A DNA stretch of 7,721 nucleotides from Paracoccaceae bacterium (GCA_023254015.1 JALQYS010000155.1:1-7721), one strand, 5' to 3'. Shown: positions 1-6,319, counted from the stretch's first letter. Notes: generated by a model not told the origin, from the sequence alone. Numbers and translations are program-made.

Positions 1-1
1 G

Positions 2-490
2 ACCACGGCCGAGGACCTCAAGGTGCTGATGGCCAAGCTGAACCCGCAGAACGAAGCGGGCCGCCTGACCCTGATCGCGCGCTTTGGCGCGGGCAAGGTG
101 GGCGATCACCTGCCGCGTCTGGTCAAGGCCGTGCAAGACGAGGGCGCCAACGTGCTGTGGTCCTGCGATCCTATGCACGGCAACACGATCAAGGCCGCCT
201 CCGGCTACAAGACCCGGCCCTTTGAATCGGTTCTGCGCGAAGTGCGCGAGTTCTTTGCGATCCACAAGGCCGAGGGCACGGTGCCGGGCGGCGTGCATTT
301 CGAGATGACCGGCAAGGATGTGACCGAATGCACCGGCGGCCTGCGCGCGGTATCGGACGAAAATCTGGCCGACCGCTATCACACCGCCTGTGACCCGCGG
401 CTGAATGCCAGCCAGTCGCTGGAACTGGCGTTCCTTGTGTCCGAGGAACTTTCGGCCCAACGCGCCGACGCCCGGCGCGCCGCGCTGTAA
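2..490 (+). CDS. aroG: Class II 3-deoxy-7-phosphoheptulonate (DAHP) synthase, C-terminal part
   Basis: Enzyme of the first shikimate step: it condenses phosphoenolpyruvate with erythrose 4-phosphate to give DAHP, in the cytoplasm. The reading frame is open from the window edge, so the N-terminal half or more is missing; about 162 residues remain of a family that is usually about 450 long. The visible part matches the class II (plant/mycobacterial) type and not the E. coli AroF/G/H type: a GRLTLIARFGAGKV stretch, WSCDPMHGN (His codon 176-178), GGVHFEMTG (Glu codon 302-304) and YHTACDPRLN (Asp codon 392-394). By family knowledge these His, Glu and Asp residues are metal ligands together with an N-terminal Cys that lies outside the window. 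All visible catalytic motifs are intact. The end is normal, with TAA at 488-490 followed by a hairpin terminator, so this is the last gene of its transcript. The symbol varies between species (aroG or aroF); the family call is secure. Confidence 0.95.
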   Translation, partial: TTAEDLKVLMAKLNPQNEAGRLTLIARFGAGKVGDHLPRLVKAVQDEGANVLWSCDPMHGNTIKAASGYKTRPFESVLREVREFFAIHKAEGTVPGGVHFEMTGKDVTECTGGLRAVSDENLADRYHTACDPRLNASQSLELAFLVSEELSAQRADARRAAL

Positions 491-512
491 TCGGCGGAGA
501 AGCAGACAACGG

Positions 513-540
513 GGGGCGGTCCTGCGCGGGCCGCCCCTTT
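513..540 (+). terminator. Rho-independent terminator after the DAHP synthase gene
   Basis: A 10-bp stem (513-522 with 528-537, one G-T wobble) encloses a 5-base loop, TGCGC, and is followed by TTT. It starts 22 bases after the stop codon at 490. The run of T is short, as is common in GC-rich alphaproteobacteria. The convergent PAS gene ends at 542, so the hairpin could also stop transcripts from that side, but on the minus strand no T-run follows the stem. Confidence 0.75.
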
Positions 541-541
541 G

Positions 542-1177
542 TCAATTCGAAACCACCAGCCGCAGGTTCGGCCGCCCCTTGGGCGGGGTCAAGGGCCGGG
601 GCTGTTCGGCAAAGGTGTTGGCCGTGTCAGCCGCGGCGGGGGTGGGCAGGGCCTCGCGCAGCATCCGCGTGATGCTGAAACGGCGGGGCGCACGGCCGAC
701 TTGTCCCTTGGTGCACAGGCATCCCAGCGCCAGATCCGGCTCGCCGTGGCAACCGACCAGCGGCAACAACAGCATCCGCCCCGTCAGCGCCGGACGCCCG
801 ATGCCACACTCGGCCTCAAGCCAGAGGTCCAGCACATTTTCGCCGCGGAACAAGTCCCCCAGCGCCTGCGACAGTTGCGACCGCGCCACCGGCTCCAGCA
901 GGGCGGTGATCGGCATGCCGCGCACATCCATGCCCAGAAGGTCGGAAATCGCCATCCCCGCCAGCCGCATCCGCCCGTGGTTCGGCGCGATCTGTTCCAC
1001 CAGGAATACCTGTTCCAGTGCCGAGGCCATGCCACGTGGGTTGATGTCGTCGCGCCGGGGCAGGCGCCCCTCTTGCCGCATTGCCTCCCAATAGGCGCGG
1101 ACCGTCTGGATCTGGTGAAAGTCGCCCCGCGCCGTCAGGTCGTCCGTCTCTCCGGTCGTGTCGTTGAACCACACCAT
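542..1177 (-). CDS. PAS domain protein (PAS_5 type)
   Basis: A 211-residue soluble protein, probably cytoplasmic, with no signal peptide or membrane segment. Residues about 26-145 fit the PAS_5 family common in Alphaproteobacteria: TVRAYWEAMR, then a GRLPRRDDINPRGM segment, a hydrophobic strand VFLVEQI, the RMRLAGMAISDLLGMDVRG core and a closing strand RMLLLPLVG. The C-terminal 45 residues are rich in Pro, Ala and Arg and look disordered. No kinase, cyclase or DNA-binding domain is attached, so it would act as a lone sensor or adaptor; ligand and partner are unknown. ATG at 1177 is preferred, with AAAGGG about 11 bases upstream. An in-frame TTG at 1198 would add seven residues but has no visible ribosome site. 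The gene is transcribed divergently from yicC and convergently with the DAHP synthase gene. The family call is fairly sure; no specific function can be given. Confidence 0.8.
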   Translation of the reverse strand: MVWFNDTTGETDDLTARGDFHQIQTVRAYWEAMRQEGRLPRRDDINPRGMASALEQVFLVEQIAPNHGRMRLAGMAISDLLGMDVRGMPITALLEPVARSQLSQALGDLFRGENVLDLWLEAECGIGRPALTGRMLLLPLVGCHGEPDLALGCLCTKGQVGRAPRRFSITRMLREALPTPAAADTANTFAEQPRPLTPPKGRPNLRLVVSN

Positions 1178-1255
1178 CGCCGTCAAAGCCCTTTGCAAAT
1201 CGGATGCGCGAGGGCCGCCCCGGCAACGTGCCCGGCGATCCGCACCCCGAAATAT

Positions 1256-1321
1256 CGGTTACCATTTGGTGAATATAACCGATCTGAAACGCCTTTTGCG
1301 GATAATCTCGACAAATGGTAA
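1256..1321. promoter_or_regulatory. AT-rich divergent control region with inverted repeats
   Basis: Between the PAS gene start (1177) and yicC (1353), a distinctly AT-richer stretch carries nested symmetry. CGGTTA at 1256-1261 pairs with TAACCG at 1276-1281 around the small palindrome ACCATTTGGT (1261-1270). In addition, TTACCATTTG (1259-1268) recurs exactly inverted as CAAATGGTAA (1312-1321). Possible -10 elements on the + strand are TATAAC (1274-1279) and GATAAT (1301-1306), and on the - strand TATATT, which overlaps the first repeat; none has a convincing -35 partner. The position and symmetry suggest an operator or promoter region serving both genes, but no regulator can be named. The TTACC half sites resemble, but do not match, the TTAA halves of CtrA sites. 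Confidence 0.4.
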
Positions 1322-1352
1322 ACATCGCCAGCATTGCCAGGGGAGAGCATCC

Positions 1353-2252
1353 ATGACCGTCTCGATGACCGGATTTGCCGCGCGGCGCGCGCAGGGGGCG
1401 GGGCATGGCTGGGTCTGGGACATCCGCAGCGTCAACGGCAAGGGGCTGGACCTGCGGCTGCGGGTGCCCGACTGGATCGACGGGCTGGAACTGGCGCTGA
1501 GGGGCGAGCTTGGGCGCGCCATGAGCCGGGGCAATGTCAGCCTGTCGCTGAAGGTGGCGCGCGACGGCATGGGCGAGGGGGCCGAGGCGCTGCGGGTGAA
1601 CGGCCCGGCGCTGGCGGCGGTTCTGGCGGCGATGACGCAGGTGGAACAGGCGGCCATGGCGGCGGGGGTGACGCTGGCCCAGCCCACCTCGGCCGATGTG
1701 CTGGCGGTGCGCGGCGTGCTGGACACTTCGGCGGCCGAGATCGACACCGGCCCCCTGCGGGCGGCCATTCTGGCCGATCTTCCCGCCCTGCTGGCCGATT
1801 TCGCCGCTATGCGCGCGGCCGAGGGCGCGGCCCTGCAGGCGGTGATCGCGGCGCAGCTTGACAGGCTGGCCGATCTGACCGCCCGCGCGGCGCACGAGGC
1901 CACGGCACGGCGCGAGGCGGCGTCGGCCGCGCTGCGCGAGGCGTTGGCGCGGGTTCTGGAAAACGCCGAAGGCATCGACGAAACCCGGCTGGCACAGGAA
2001 CTGGCCCTGATCGCGGTGAAGAACGATGTCACCGAAGAGCTGGACCGGCTGGCCGCCCATATCACCGCCGCCCGCGCGCTTTTGGCCGAAACAGGCCCCG
2101 TGGGCCGCAAATTCGATTTCCTGATGCAGGAATTCATGCGCGAGGCCAACACCTTGTGCTCCAAGGCGCAGTCGCTGGCTCTGACGCGGATCGGGCTTGA
2201 CCTGAAAACGGTGATCGATCAGATGCGCGAACAGGTTCAGAACGTGGAATAG
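1353..2252 (+). CDS. yicC: YicC/YloC family endoribonuclease
   Basis: A 299-residue protein, close to the usual length of about 290 for the YicC family, whose members have been described as RNA endonucleases involved in RNA turnover. The family hallmarks are at both ends: MTVSMTGFA at the start, SVNGKGLDLRLRVP near residue 30, and a highly conserved C-terminal block with the VKNDVTEELDRLAAHI stretch, GPVGRKFDFLMQEFMREANT, SKAQS and the terminal REQVQNVE. The middle part is Ala-rich and helical. ATG at 1353 is chosen over upstream in-frame codons because AGGGGAGA lies about 7 bases before it and MTxSMTGF is the family N-terminus. It is followed after 3 bases by gmk, a gene pair conserved in many bacteria, and is probably the first gene of a five-gene operon. 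Long antisense open frames across this gene are coding shadows. The family assignment is very sure; the RNA target here is unknown. Confidence 0.95.
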   Translation: MTVSMTGFAARRAQGAGHGWVWDIRSVNGKGLDLRLRVPDWIDGLELALRGELGRAMSRGNVSLSLKVARDGMGEGAEALRVNGPALAAVLAAMTQVEQAAMAAGVTLAQPTSADVLAVRGVLDTSAAEIDTGPLRAAILADLPALLADFAAMRAAEGAALQAVIAAQLDRLADLTARAAHEATARREAASAALREALARVLENAEGIDETRLAQELALIAVKNDVTEELDRLAAHITAARALLAETGPVGRKFDFLMQEFMREANTLCSKAQSLALTRIGLDLKTVIDQMREQVQNVE

Positions 2253-2255
2253 CTC

Positions 2256-2891
2256 ATGTCTCGGCGCGGTCTTCTTCTCATTCTCTCCTCGCCTTCGGGG
2301 GCGGGCAAATCGACGCTGGCACGGCGCCTGATGGAGTGGGACCCGACACTGCGGTTTTCCGTCTCGGCCACCACGCGCGCACCCCGGCCGGGCGAAGAGG
2401 ATGGCCGGGAATACTATTTCAAATCGCGCGCCGAGTTCGAATCCATGGTCGCGGCGGGCGAGATGCTGGAGCATGCCGAAGTCTTCGGCAATTTCTACGG
2501 CAGCCCGAAAGGCCCGGTGGAAACCGCGATGAAGGAAGGCCGCGACACGCTCTTCGACATCGACTGGCAGGGCGGTCAGCAGATCCGCAACTCTGCCCTT
2601 GGCCGTGATGTGGTGTCGGTCTTTGTCCTGCCGCCCTCGATTGCCGAGCTGGAGCGTCGGCTGCGTGGCCGCGCGCAGGACAGCAACGAGGTGATTGCCG
2701 GCCGCATGGCGAAAAGCCAGGCCGAGATCAGCCATTGGGCCGAATATGACTATGTGATCGTGAATACCGATATCGACAAGGCTTTCAACGAGTTGCTGAC
2801 CATCCTTCAAGCAGAGCGGATGCGCCGCGACCGCCAGCCGGGGCTGGCCGAATTTGTCCGTGGCCTGAACAAGGAGTTTGACGCGCGATGA
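2256..2891 (+). CDS. gmk: Guanylate kinase
   Basis: Cytosolic enzyme that phosphorylates GMP (and dGMP) with ATP to GDP, an essential step in GTP/dGTP supply and nucleotide salvage. The 211 residues match the usual bacterial length of about 205-215. The P-loop SSPSGAGKST is at residues 11-20. The guanylate kinase signature TTRAPRPGEEDGREYYF follows near residue 40 and carries GMP-binding Arg and Tyr residues. Next come the lid region with GNFYGSP, the DIDWQGG stretch (Asp/Trp of the nucleotide site), VFVLPPS, and the RLRGRAQDS arginines that contact ATP. All expected motifs are present. ATG at 2256 has GGAA about 6 bases upstream, overlapping the end of yicC. The stop codon overlaps the start of the next gene as ATGA (2888-2891), which suggests translational coupling. 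Confidence 0.97.
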   Translation: MSRRGLLLILSSPSGAGKSTLARRLMEWDPTLRFSVSATTRAPRPGEEDGREYYFKSRAEFESMVAAGEMLEHAEVFGNFYGSPKGPVETAMKEGRDTLFDIDWQGGQQIRNSALGRDVVSVFVLPPSIAELERRLRGRAQDSNEVIAGRMAKSQAEISHWAEYDYVIVNTDIDKAFNELLTILQAERMRRDRQPGLAEFVRGLNKEFDAR

Positions 2892-3409
2892 TCTATGAAC
2901 TGGACGGGGTTCGCCCTCAGATCGACCCCACCGCCTGGATTGCGCCCTCGGCGGTGCTGATCGGCAATGTCATCGTCGGGCCGCGGGCCAATATCTGGTT
3001 CGGCGCGGTCCTGCGCGGTGACAACGAGCCGATCGTGGTGGGCGAGGGCAGCAATATTCAGGAAAATTCCGTGCTGCACACCGACATGGGCTATCCGCTG
3101 ACCATCGGGGCCAATTGCACCATCGGCCACAAGGCGATGCTGCACGGCTGTACAATCGAGGATGGCAGCCTGATCGGCATGGGGGCGACGGTGCTGAACG
3201 GCGCCAGGATCGGCGAAGGCTCGCTGGTCGGGGCCTCGGCACTGGTGACCGAGGGCAAGGAGATTCCGCCCGGCTCGCTGGTCATGGGGGCGCCGGCCAA
3301 GGTGGTGCGCGAGCTGGATGAGGCGGCGCGGGCGCGGCTGTTGAAATCGGCCGCTGGCTATCAATCCAATGCGGCGCGCTTTGCCGCCGGCATGAAGCCC
3401 GTCGGCTGA
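2888..3409 (+). CDS. Gamma-class carbonic anhydrase-like hexapeptide-repeat protein
   Basis: A 173-residue cytosolic protein with left-handed beta-helix hexapeptide repeats (for example AVLIGN, VIVGPR, LTIGAN, CTIGHK, SLIGMG, ARIGEG, SLVGAS) and a C-terminal helix, as in the YrdA/PaaY/Cam group of trimeric zinc or iron enzymes. The three metal ligands are recognisable as His64 (SVLHTD), His81 and His86 (IGHKAMLHGC). The VLRGD motif (Arg43, Asp45) and Gln58 are also kept. The Asp that usually follows this Gln in the archaeal enzyme Cam is Glu59 here; this is conservative and, as I recall, common in this subfamily. Carbonic anhydrase activity is possible, but many members of this group are poorly active or of unknown substrate. 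The gene overlaps gmk by 4 bases, with AAGGAG 11 bases before the ATG, and is 3 bases from the exporter gene, so it is an operon member. Confidence 0.88.
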   Translation: MIYELDGVRPQIDPTAWIAPSAVLIGNVIVGPRANIWFGAVLRGDNEPIVVGEGSNIQENSVLHTDMGYPLTIGANCTIGHKAMLHGCTIEDGSLIGMGATVLNGARIGEGSLVGASALVTEGKEIPPGSLVMGAPAKVVRELDEAARARLLKSAAGYQSNAARFAAGMKPVG

Positions 3410-3412
3410 GGC

Positions 3413-4642
3413 ATGACGATCGCATCCACCAGACCAGGCACCAATGGGGCCGTGGTGTTCATCCTCATCACCGTGTTTCTGGACATGGTGGGCTTTGGCA
3501 TCATCATTCCGGTCCTGCCCGCGCTGATCGGGCAGGTCGGGCATGTGTCTCTGGGCGAGGCGGCGGTGATCGGCGGCTGGATGGCGGCGGGCTATTCGCT
3601 GGCGCAGTTCCTGTCGGGGCCGCTTCTGGGCAACCTGTCGGACCGTTACGGGCGCAGGCCCTTGCTGTTGCTGGCGATTGCCGGGTTGGGGGTGGATTTC
3701 CTCTTGCATGCGCTGGCGCCGAATCTCTTCTGGCTGTTCCTTGGCCGCCTGCTGGCGGGGTTCTGCGGGGCAAGCTGGGTGATCGCCAATGCCTTCATCG
3801 CCGATATCACCGCGCCCGAAGACCGGGGCCGGGCCTTTGGCCTTTTGGGGGCCGCTTTTGGCCTTGGCTTTGTAATCGGCCCGGCGGTGGGCGGGCTTTT
3901 GGGTGAGTTCGGGCCGCGCGTGCCCTTCTATGTGGCCGCCGTGGTGTCGGGCCTGAACCTGATCTATGGCCTTTTTGTCCTGCCCGAGACCCTGGCCCCG
4001 GAAAACCGCCGCCGCTTTGACTGGCGCCGCGCCAACCCCTTTGGCGCCTTCCGGGTGTTCCGCAGCTATTCAGGCGTGCTGCCCCTGTGCGCGGTCATGG
4101 CGATGTTCTTTTTCTTCTCCTCGGTTTACCCGGCGATCTGGCCCTTCTGGGGCAAGGCGAATTTCGGCTGGTCCGAGGCGATGGTGGGCCTGACGCTGGC
4201 GATGTTCGGCGTGGTGATGGCGGTGTTTCAGGGCCTGCTTACCGGGCCTGCGGTCAAGCTTTGGGGCGAATACCGGGTGGCGGTACTGGGCCTTTTGTGT
4301 GCGGCGATTGCCGCGACGGGCTATGGCCTTGTCGGGTCTCTGACGCTGGTGATGGTGCTGATGCTGGTGCATGGGCCCGAGGGCTTTGTGCATCCGATGC
4401 TGACCGCAATCCTGTCAAGCCGCGTGCCGGAGAACGCCCAGGGCGAATTGCAGGGCGGGATCAGCGCCATTACCAATCTGGCGATGCTGGCCGGCACGGT
4501 GTTCTTCGCCCAGATCTTCGGCTGGTTCATGCACCCCGAGGCGGCTTTCCAATCGCCCGATGTCGCCTATTTCGTCGCGGGGGCGGGGCTGGCGCTGACG
4601 CTTCTGGTGATGGTGTGGGTGACGCGAAAGGAACAGGCATGA
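3413..4642 (+). CDS. MFS transporter, TCR/Tet family (proton-driven exporter)
   Basis: A 409-residue inner-membrane protein with the alternating hydrophobic pattern expected of 12 transmembrane helices. Major facilitator motifs are clear: motif A GNLSDRYGRRP at residues 73-83, the Arg112 motif in LFLGRLLAGFCGAS, and the antiporter motif C GAAFGLGFVIGPAVGG at 146-161. The first helix FLDMVGFGIIIPVLP (Asp24) and the stretch ANAFIADITAPEDRGRAFG resemble TetA proteins, as does GELQGGISAITNL in the C-terminal half. It therefore belongs to the TetA-like drug:H+ antiporters. Chromosomal relatives in Alphaproteobacteria are numerous and mostly uncharacterised, so tetracycline resistance should not be inferred. 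The start has no good ribosome site but lies 3 bases after the previous stop, pointing to coupling. The stop overlaps the aminotransferase start (ATGA, 4639-4642), so the two are probably made together; the export substrate is unknown. Confidence 0.9.
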   Translation: MTIASTRPGTNGAVVFILITVFLDMVGFGIIIPVLPALIGQVGHVSLGEAAVIGGWMAAGYSLAQFLSGPLLGNLSDRYGRRPLLLLAIAGLGVDFLLHALAPNLFWLFLGRLLAGFCGASWVIANAFIADITAPEDRGRAFGLLGAAFGLGFVIGPAVGGLLGEFGPRVPFYVAAVVSGLNLIYGLFVLPETLAPENRRRFDWRRANPFGAFRVFRSYSGVLPLCAVMAMFFFFSSVYPAIWPFWGKANFGWSEAMVGLTLAMFGVVMAVFQGLLTGPAVKLWGEYRVAVLGLLCAAIAATGYGLVGSLTLVMVLMLVHGPEGFVHPMLTAILSSRVPENAQGELQGGISAITNLAMLAGTVFFAQIFGWFMHPEAAFQSPDVAYFVAGAGLALTLLVMVWVTRKEQA

Positions 4643-5874
4643 GCGAGGAACGTTTCACCGGGTCCTTCACCCAGCAGGAGCCGATCCCCGAGGCCGGCAT
4701 CGAGGCCGCGATCACCGTGCTGCGCCACGGCCGGCTGCACCGCTATAACGAGGCCCCCGGCGAGGTGGCGGAGACTGCCCGCCTTGAAGAGGAATTTGCC
4801 GCCCTGATGGGGGCGAAATACTGTCTGGCGGTGGCATCAGGGGGATATGCCTTGGGCTGCGCGCTACGGGCCCTGGGCCTGACCCATGGCGAGCCGGTCC
4901 TGACCAACGCCTTCACCCTGGCCCCGGTGCCGGGCGCGATTGCGGCGGCGGGGGGTGTGCCGGTCTTCGTCGAGGTGACCGAGAACCTGACGCTGGATCT
5001 TGCCGATCTTGAGGCCAAGGTGAAGGCCAGCGGATCGCGCCTGTTGATGCTGTCCCACATGCGCGGGCATCTGTGCGACATGGAGGCGCTGGTCACGCTG
5101 TGCGACGCGCTTGGCGTGACGATCATCGAGGACTGCGCCCATACCATGGGGGCGGCGTGGAAGGGCGTGCCTTCGGGGCGGCAGGGGCTGATCGGCTGCT
5201 ATTCGATGCAGACCTACAAGCACGTGAATTCGGGCGAAGGCGGGTTTCTGATCTCGGATGACGCAGAGGTGATGGCCCGCGCGATCCTGTTGTCGGGCAG
5301 CTATATGCTCTATGGCAAGCACCGCGCTGCGCCCCCGGCCGAAGTCTTTGAGGCGGTACGGATGGAAACCCCCAACGTCTCGGGGCGGATGGACAACCTG
5401 CGCGCGGCGATCCTGCGGCCGCAACTGCCCATGCTGGCAGATCGGGTGGCCCGCTGGGCGCGGCTTTACCAGACACTCGAGGCGGGGTTGCAGAACACGC
5501 CCGGGCTGCGGCTTGTGGCGCGCCCGGAGGAGGAGACCTATGTGGGCTCGTCCTTCCAGTTCCTGCTGCCGGGCTGGTCGGACGCCCGGATCGGGCTGTT
5601 CCTGACGCGCTGCATCGCGCGCGGGGTCGAGCTGAAATGGTTCGGCGCCGATGAGCCGGTGGCCTTTACCAGCCGCTATGACCACTGGCGCTATGCGGGC
5701 GCGCAGTCTTGCCCGAACACCGACCGCATCCTGAAGGGCCTGATCGACATGCGCCTGCCGCTGACCTTCAGCCCGGATGACGTGGCACTGATCGCCCGCA
5801 TCATCCGCGCCGAGGCCCTGGCCGTGGGGCAGGGGCCCGAGCCTGAGCCCGTCGCGCCGCCCCGCGTGCAGTGA
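4639..5874 (+). CDS. DegT/DnrJ/EryC1/StrS family PLP-dependent aminotransferase
   Basis: A 411-residue cytosolic fold-type I enzyme of the family that transfers amino groups (usually from Glu or Gln) to keto sugars, keto-cyclitols and related rings. Conserved parts in order: ALMGAKYCLAVASGGYALG (PLP phosphate loop), EPVLTNAFTLAPVPGAI, GGVPVFVEV, IIEDCAHTMGA with Asp165 (pairs with the PLP ring nitrogen) and His168, YSMQTYKHVNSGEGG with Lys194 as the PLP Schiff-base lysine, and SGRMDNLRAAILRPQL. The active site appears complete. The last 15 residues are a Pro/Glu-rich tail. ATG at 4639 is chosen because AAAGGA lies 6 bases before it and it gives the ATGA overlap with the exporter gene; the same frame is open much further upstream, but that part is the exporter's shadow. 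No other sugar-pathway gene (dehydratase, epimerase, glycosyltransferase) is nearby, so the substrate cannot be named. It is the last gene of the run. Confidence 0.9.
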   Translation: MSEERFTGSFTQQEPIPEAGIEAAITVLRHGRLHRYNEAPGEVAETARLEEEFAALMGAKYCLAVASGGYALGCALRALGLTHGEPVLTNAFTLAPVPGAIAAAGGVPVFVEVTENLTLDLADLEAKVKASGSRLLMLSHMRGHLCDMEALVTLCDALGVTIIEDCAHTMGAAWKGVPSGRQGLIGCYSMQTYKHVNSGEGGFLISDDAEVMARAILLSGSYMLYGKHRAAPPAEVFEAVRMETPNVSGRMDNLRAAILRPQLPMLADRVARWARLYQTLEAGLQNTPGLRLVARPEEETYVGSSFQFLLPGWSDARIGLFLTRCIARGVELKWFGADEPVAFTSRYDHWRYAGAQSCPNTDRILKGLIDMRLPLTFSPDDVALIARIIRAEALAVGQGPEPEPVAPPRVQ

Positions 5875-5968
5875 GCTGCCAGCGGCCGGTTCGGACCTGA
5901 CGCAACGCCGTCCGCACCTTTTCAGCCCGCGCGGGGCCTGCCCGTGTTGATGCGGAGGATCTCGCGGT

Positions 5969-5994
5969 GCGGGCTTGCGCCCGCAAGTCTTTTG
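5969..5994 (+). terminator. Possible terminator of the yicC-aminotransferase operon
   Basis: GCGGGC (5969-5974) pairs with GCCCGC (5979-5984) around TTGC, followed by AAGTCTTTT. An alternative fold, CTTGC (5974-5978) with GCAAG (5983-5987), places the TCTTTT immediately after the stem. The two folds exclude each other. It lies about 95 bases after the aminotransferase stop codon, which is rather far, so the call is tentative; it is also the first unit of the hairpin cluster. Confidence 0.4.
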
Positions 5995-6105
5995 AGCCGT
6001 CTGCGCGGGCAAGGCCCGCTTGGCGGCGCGCGGGGGCGCTTCGCCCCCCGGGGCCGCAAGCGGCCCTCCCCCCGAGAGTATTTCGGCCAAGGGGAAAGGG
6101 GCCGA
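5969..6105. repeat. Cluster of five short GC-rich hairpins (REP-like element)
   Basis: Five small inverted repeats follow one another: GCGGGC/GCCCGC (5969-5984), GCGGGC/GCCCGC (6005-6019, loop AAG), GGGGGCG/CGCCCCC (6032-6048, loop CTT), GGGCCG/CGGCCC (6051-6066, loop CAAG) and TCGGCC/GGCCGA (6083-6105). Units one and two use the same stem sequence. Between units four and five lies CCCCCCGAGAGTATTT (6068-6083). From memory, a C-run followed by GAGAGTATTT recurs near gene ends in Rhodobacteraceae genomes; this was not checked. The hairpins are seen directly; calling the whole a dispersed repeat family is inference. Confidence 0.6.
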
Positions 6106-6225
6106 GTCGGGGCGCTGCGGCCCGCTGCGGGAGGCCGTCGGTCGGTGGCGCGGATTTTCGGCATGCGGCTGCATACAGTGGCAAGAATCCTTCGGGGCAA
6201 GGGGCTGAATTTCACGGTGCATGCG

Positions 6226-6254
6226 TTGACCCCGCCGGGGGCAAGGGGTAAACG
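6226..6254 (+). promoter_or_regulatory. Candidate sigma-70 promoter of the nuo operon
   Basis: TTGACC at 6226-6231 (five of six bases match the -35 consensus) is followed after exactly 17 bases by TAAACG at 6249-6254 (three of six match the -10 consensus). Transcription would start near 6261 and leave a leader of about 60 bases before nuoA. A weak -10 is usual for alphaproteobacterial promoters. The second GGGGCAAGGGG direct repeat fills the spacer. The call is by pattern only. Confidence 0.4.
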
Positions 6255-6307
6255 GGGGCCAAGAGATCATGCGGCCGTGATGGCCGTGGCGCGCCCATTG
6301 CCAGCCC

Positions 6308-6314
6308 AAGGAGA
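6308..6314 (+). promoter_or_regulatory. Ribosome binding site deciding the GTG start of nuoA
   Basis: AAGGAGA lies 5 bases before the GTG at 6320. It is the strongest Shine-Dalgarno match noted in the window and supports the GTG start, since no in-frame ATG is available near the conserved N-terminus. Confidence 0.8.
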
Positions 6315-6319
6315 CCCTC

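Larger units (their letters stand above)
5875..6319. other. 445-base intergenic region before the nuo operon
   Basis: No credible gene lies here. The open frames on the + strand (one from 5944) are Arg/Gly/Pro-rich, run through hairpin repeats and overlap nuoA in the wrong frame. The region holds, in order, a possible terminator, a row of GC-rich hairpins, two copies of an 11-base direct repeat GGGGCAAGGGG (6194-6204 and 6238-6248), two copies of GCATGCG (6161-6167 and 6219-6225), a candidate promoter and the nuoA ribosome site. The stretch 6105-6215 shows nothing further that I can interpret. Confidence 0.7.

Noticed and set aside
1259..1280. CtrA binding site
   Set aside because: The halves read TTACC and TAACC and not TTAA with a 7-base spacer, so the consensus is not met.
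816..2810. 664-residue open frame on the minus strand across yicC and gmk
   Set aside because: It is antisense to two well-conserved genes, has a His/Arg/Gln-rich composition typical of GC-rich shadow frames, has no recognisable domain, and crosses the real PAS gene in another frame.
4087..4638. Upstream in-frame extension of the aminotransferase
   Set aside because: The extra 184 residues overlap the conserved second half of the exporter in another frame and are Gly/Arg-rich; the start at 4639 has a ribosome site and matches the family.
3413..4642. Tetracycline resistance gene
   Set aside because: The protein is TetA-like in fold and motifs, but there is no regulator or mobile context and the family is broad; resistance cannot be read from the sequence.
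6175..6195. Sigma-54 promoter around TGGCAAG
   Set aside because: The -24 TGGCA part is partly matched, but the -12 TTGC element is absent at the required spacing.
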